The notes under the pieces are model-generated. The model was given only the letters and a program-made list of their open reading frames with translations, did not search any database and was not told where the DNA came from. Of a DNA stretch of 64,000 nt, positions 60,936 through 64,000 are shown in pieces. A program made the position numbers and the translations under genes. Numbering within the stretch: position 1 is the first letter of the stretch; the number at the start of each line of letters is the position of its first letter. The stretch is from Acanthaster planci (taxonomy: Eukaryota; Echinodermata; Asteroidea; Valvatida; Acanthasteridae): positions 2,872,683 to 2,936,682 of the forward strand of contig NW_019091361.1 of NCBI RefSeq assembly GCF_001949145.1, in the 5' to 3' direction.

Positions 60936-61792
60936 CAAATTTCATTCCCATGTTCAAGCCTGATGGAAGGGGAAACCACCACTGGCTTGCCTGAAAACTG
61001 TTGGCCAATTCAATTATTTTGACTAGTGGGTGTAATGTGGTATTACAAGACAGGAGAGTGATGGGCTGCTTGGCCAAATTTTGAAAGTCAAATTTCTTTT
61101 TGGTCCAGCATAGAGTCCGAATTTCAAAACATGAGTACTGTACTGCGTCCCCTCCCCCTTCAAGAGCAAACCCTGTGTGCGAGTTTCGAACCTATAGTTA
61201 GCCAAACCTAACCATAATCAACAGAAATGAACCCTATAGTTTGCAGTCGCTAGTCACAAGTGATTATTTCCGGCAGTTGAAGAAGATGGAAATTCACAGA
61301 CGTTAGCCTAACGGCAAAACTACACAGCTATGCACTATCAGCCCCACTCGAGGTCATAGGCCCATAACCTGGATGAGAGACAACCTTTTCCAATTGTTCA
61401 CGTTTTCGGGGGGAGGGCTACTAAATGATGCAGGCCAATATAAACAGGCCGAAAACTGCTCACACGGGCCAAATAGCAATCATTTGGTATGCACTCAAAT
61501 TTTCTACAAAATAGGGCATTTTGTGGCCCATGAACTTGAAGATTTGTAGAAAAGACAGGTGTGGGCGAGCAAAGAGAATACCAGCTTTCGTCAGAGTGAG
61601 ATTGGGAAGAATCTATTTTTCAAGCAGTGTTGGCATCGATATTTCAAAATGGCCAGGGGCTCCAAGACTGCGTTTTTAGGGGTGACCTTCCGCGGAAATA
61701 AATATCTTAAGAAGTCATCGGTTAATGAATGGAAATTTGACAAGAAAATGAAAAATCAGAAAGTGGGCTTTGATTTGACGTGCGTCTCAAAC

Positions 61793-61978
61793 GCCTGAGA
61801 AACTGGTGAGTATTTTTCCTGATTTGTTTGAATTTCGGGTATTTATCACTGTTGGCTGGGGCAGTTTATTTTACTGGCCTGCAACCTATTGGGCACTAGA
61901 CCAGTGAATCAGTTGCTACAAACAACAGTGATAAATATCCCCAATTAAGAAAATCATGAAAAATACAAGTTTCACAGG
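61793..61978. repeat. Foldback element with ~60-bp terminal inverted repeats
   Basis: The left arm (61793-61854, containing GGGTATTTATCACTGTTG) is matched in inverted orientation by the right arm (61923-61978, CAACAGTGATAAATATCCCC), with scattered mismatches outward to AAACTGG/TTTCACAGG. About 68 bases lie between the arms. It is MITE-like, with no coding capacity. Confidence 0.75.
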
Positions 61979-63870
61979 TGTTCAAGACAGGCAAAGCCCT
62001 CTTTAGCTTGTTATAGTACAGCTCTGAAGACAAATGACACTGCATTCGATTTGAATGCTTCCATATTTATATGAACAGATAAAATCAGAAAAAAACCTGT
62101 TTTTTCTTTAGAGGTGCTCTTTAAAATAAGGAACATGTTGAGGTTGACAAGTTCCCCATATTGTCCCCAGGGTCGTAATGTAAACAGCACATGAACAAAT
62201 CATAAATGGAAGATTTTCAAACAAGGTGAAACAGTCTTCCATTAAGTAGAAAATTCTTTCTCTCCTAATTCTGACAAAACAGTGAAATTTAGGGGTAAAA
62301 TTGCTATGTGAACATTCCAAAATCCATTCCACGATCATATGTATGAAGATAGTATGAAGATATGAATGATGTTAGCTATGGGTGAGTTTTGACATATTTC
62401 TATGATATACCTTGTAGTATTGTATTCAGGCTTGTAAGTAATAAAACGTTTCAATAGTGACTTGCTGGCTTATTAACCAGTCTGTGGGAACAAGCCGACG
62501 TCTGTAGGATACGTCTGTAAGGGCGCGTCTATTTTCCAAAAGTCTGAGCAACAGCTAGACAAAGACTCGACGCTGCAGTGGCACGGCGCGACGGCTCGCC
62601 GGCATGACGCAAACTTTCGTTGCGACGGCACGATGCAACAGCACAACGTGCAAACAAGCGGCCTGACGCAAAGCTCGATCGGACACGAAAGTACCAAACA
62701 GTAACATAGCATCGGGACAAGTGACGATTTTGTGTCACTGTGATAAAACAACAAATAGGGCGGCATTGAGAACAACTGCCAGTCCGACGATACTTAAGTC
62801 AAGATATGATGTGACATGTTTTATAGGCGTAGTAGTAACTTTAGACTGCAGGGCTTTGACCTTCAGGGTTAAGTCTTGGACGAAAGGATTGTGGGTCAAA
62901 GCCTTGCTCCAACACTGGCTTGTACTCAGACTAGACTGTCATGAAATGGCATGAACGATGACGTGATCATGTGATTTATAAAATTTGAATATTCAGTGCA
63001 ACCTATCTTGCACCAAGTTGCATTTTGACAAACTGAATTTGCAACTTCTTATTTAAAGGATAGCTACAACAATTTCTTTTAATGTAAACCGTCAAAGAGC
63101 ACTTTTCTGTCTAACTTGATCTTACTGTCAACTTTGTTTCAGGATTTTCAAAGGGTGTTTTATTGCCTTTTTTATGTTCGCGCTACGAGAACTTCCATAT
63201 TCATGGGCACAACTGTAATGCTACCCCTGGTGAAACCCTCGATGCAAGATAGTATTGATAGGAAGAAGCGCACTGATGTATTCACATTAGCATTTCACAC
63301 AACTGAAAATACGACAACTTCAAGGTCCACATTTTAAAAATGAATTATAAACTGACAGGAAAAGTGCTCACTTTTCAACTACATCTTTACAGAGAAGGAA
63401 TTTACTGTAAGAGGCACCATTCACAAGGCAGGGAAATGTGTCTGAAGGACTACACCACAGATCAGATCCATCACATCACATAACATATTATTTAGCAGAA
63501 CTATTGGGGTCCTGATTCAACCTTCGGCTGTCATTTTGTATAAGTAAAGAAAACGAAATAAACAGCCCCCCCCAAAAAAAAAGATAAAAAATGGCGTGTT
63601 ATTAACACAATTTTATGAAAGAGTTCATGCGTGTAGGTAGTCTAGTGTCCAGACGTGGTCCAGGGAGTCAGACTTGCCCATATAAAAGCATACATTCAAA
63701 ACTACTAAAGGAGAAGCTGTCAGGGAGAACGACCATTGTTTCTTTGTATGTGTATTTTGCTACGTGACGCACCATCGTAGCGTTTTAGTCAGGAAGCATA
63801 AACAGAAACATTCTGCACAGTAGAGTTAATGGTTTTATTATCTCCTTAAGACGAACAGCGGAAAGCAACT
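61979..63870. other. Gene-free stretch near the right edge
   Basis: AT-rich sequence with one GC-rich patch near 62500-62680 full of CGACG/GCACGA-like words. No coding signature or recognisable RNA gene is visible. Confidence 0.45.
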
Positions 63871-63871
63871 T

Positions 63872-63944
63872 CTATGAAATGGTCAAATGGTTAAGGTCGC
63901 GATTTTCAAATCGTTGGTCAGTGGGTTCGAATCCCACTGGCGGC
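63872..63944 (+). repeat. tRNA-like sequence with A and B boxes and T-run terminator
   Basis: A-box TGGTCAAATGGTTAAGG near 63880, B-box GGTTCGAATCC in a perfect GTGGG/CCCAC T-stem at 63921-63937, then TTTTTT at 63945. The anticodon arm (GCGAT/ATCGT) presents TTTTCAAA, a nominal TCA anticodon. The 3' acceptor strand TGGCGGC has no complementary 5' strand, so it is probably a SINE head or a decayed Ser/Leu-type tRNA with Pol III promoter boxes intact. Confidence 0.5.
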
Positions 63945-64000
63945 TTTTTTATTTTCCCAAACTTGCTGTCAGTCAGTTGCTATAAGAGACGTTAAATTCA

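Noticed and set aside
63890-63944. Selenocysteine tRNA (TCA anticodon)
   Set aside because: It lacks the long acceptor/T arrangement and extended D-stem of tRNA-Sec, and the acceptor stem is unpaired.

Overview
The window looks like a draft nuclear assembly from an invertebrate animal. The genes have GT-AG introns (one GC-AG), long AT-rich intergenic and intronic stretches, degenerate non-LTR retrotransposons, foldback or MITE-like repeats, tRNA-derived fragments, and two single-N positions (3499 and 31579). Large single-exon NACHT-LRR blocks, separate Death-domain exons and a many-exon clan-3 cytochrome P450 point to an animal with an expanded NLR repertoire, such as a non-vertebrate deuterostome or a cnidarian-grade animal. 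The sequence alone does not let me name the species.

Layout. At 2-211 (+) is the last exon of an oxidoreductase-like gene that begins outside the window. At 2.8-4.0 kb two arrays of the same 20-bp minisatellite lie in inverted orientation. At 4141-9386 (+) is a complete five-exon papain/cathepsin L-like gene of 337 codons, in which Ser replaces the catalytic Cys as in silicateins; its introns carry LINE debris. At 14096-15394 (+) is a three-exon gene for a 119-residue protein that is essentially one Death domain. At 20892-29473 (-) is a first NLR gene (called NLR1 here): one giant NACHT-LRR exon preceded by four symmetric phase-1 linker exons. At 34734-43640 (-) is a second NLR (NLR2) whose exons join in phase as basic N-terminus, ubiquitin-like fold, Death domain, NACHT and about 25 leucine-rich repeats. 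Its reading frame is broken twice inside the LRR array. At 47507-58322 (+) is a complete 12-exon P450 of 514 residues. The remaining 5.7 kb holds LINE debris, a foldback element and tRNA-like fragments.

How the genes may fit together. Two NLRs and a stand-alone Death-domain protein lie within 30 kb, which suggests an innate-immune or cell-death cluster. The Death-only protein could act as adaptor or decoy for Death-domain NLRs such as NLR2; this is inference from domain content and position. The protease-like gene and the P450 flank this cluster with no visible functional link to it.

The main points of interest are the Ubl-Death-NACHT-LRR architecture, the Ser-for-Cys cathepsin homologue, the duplicated linker exons of NLR1, the two one-base losses in NLR2's homogenised 156-bp LRR array, and several perfect palindromes and inverted repeat structures. 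All exon models were built by eye from splice-site consensus, phase agreement and family alignment from memory; no transcript data or database search was available.
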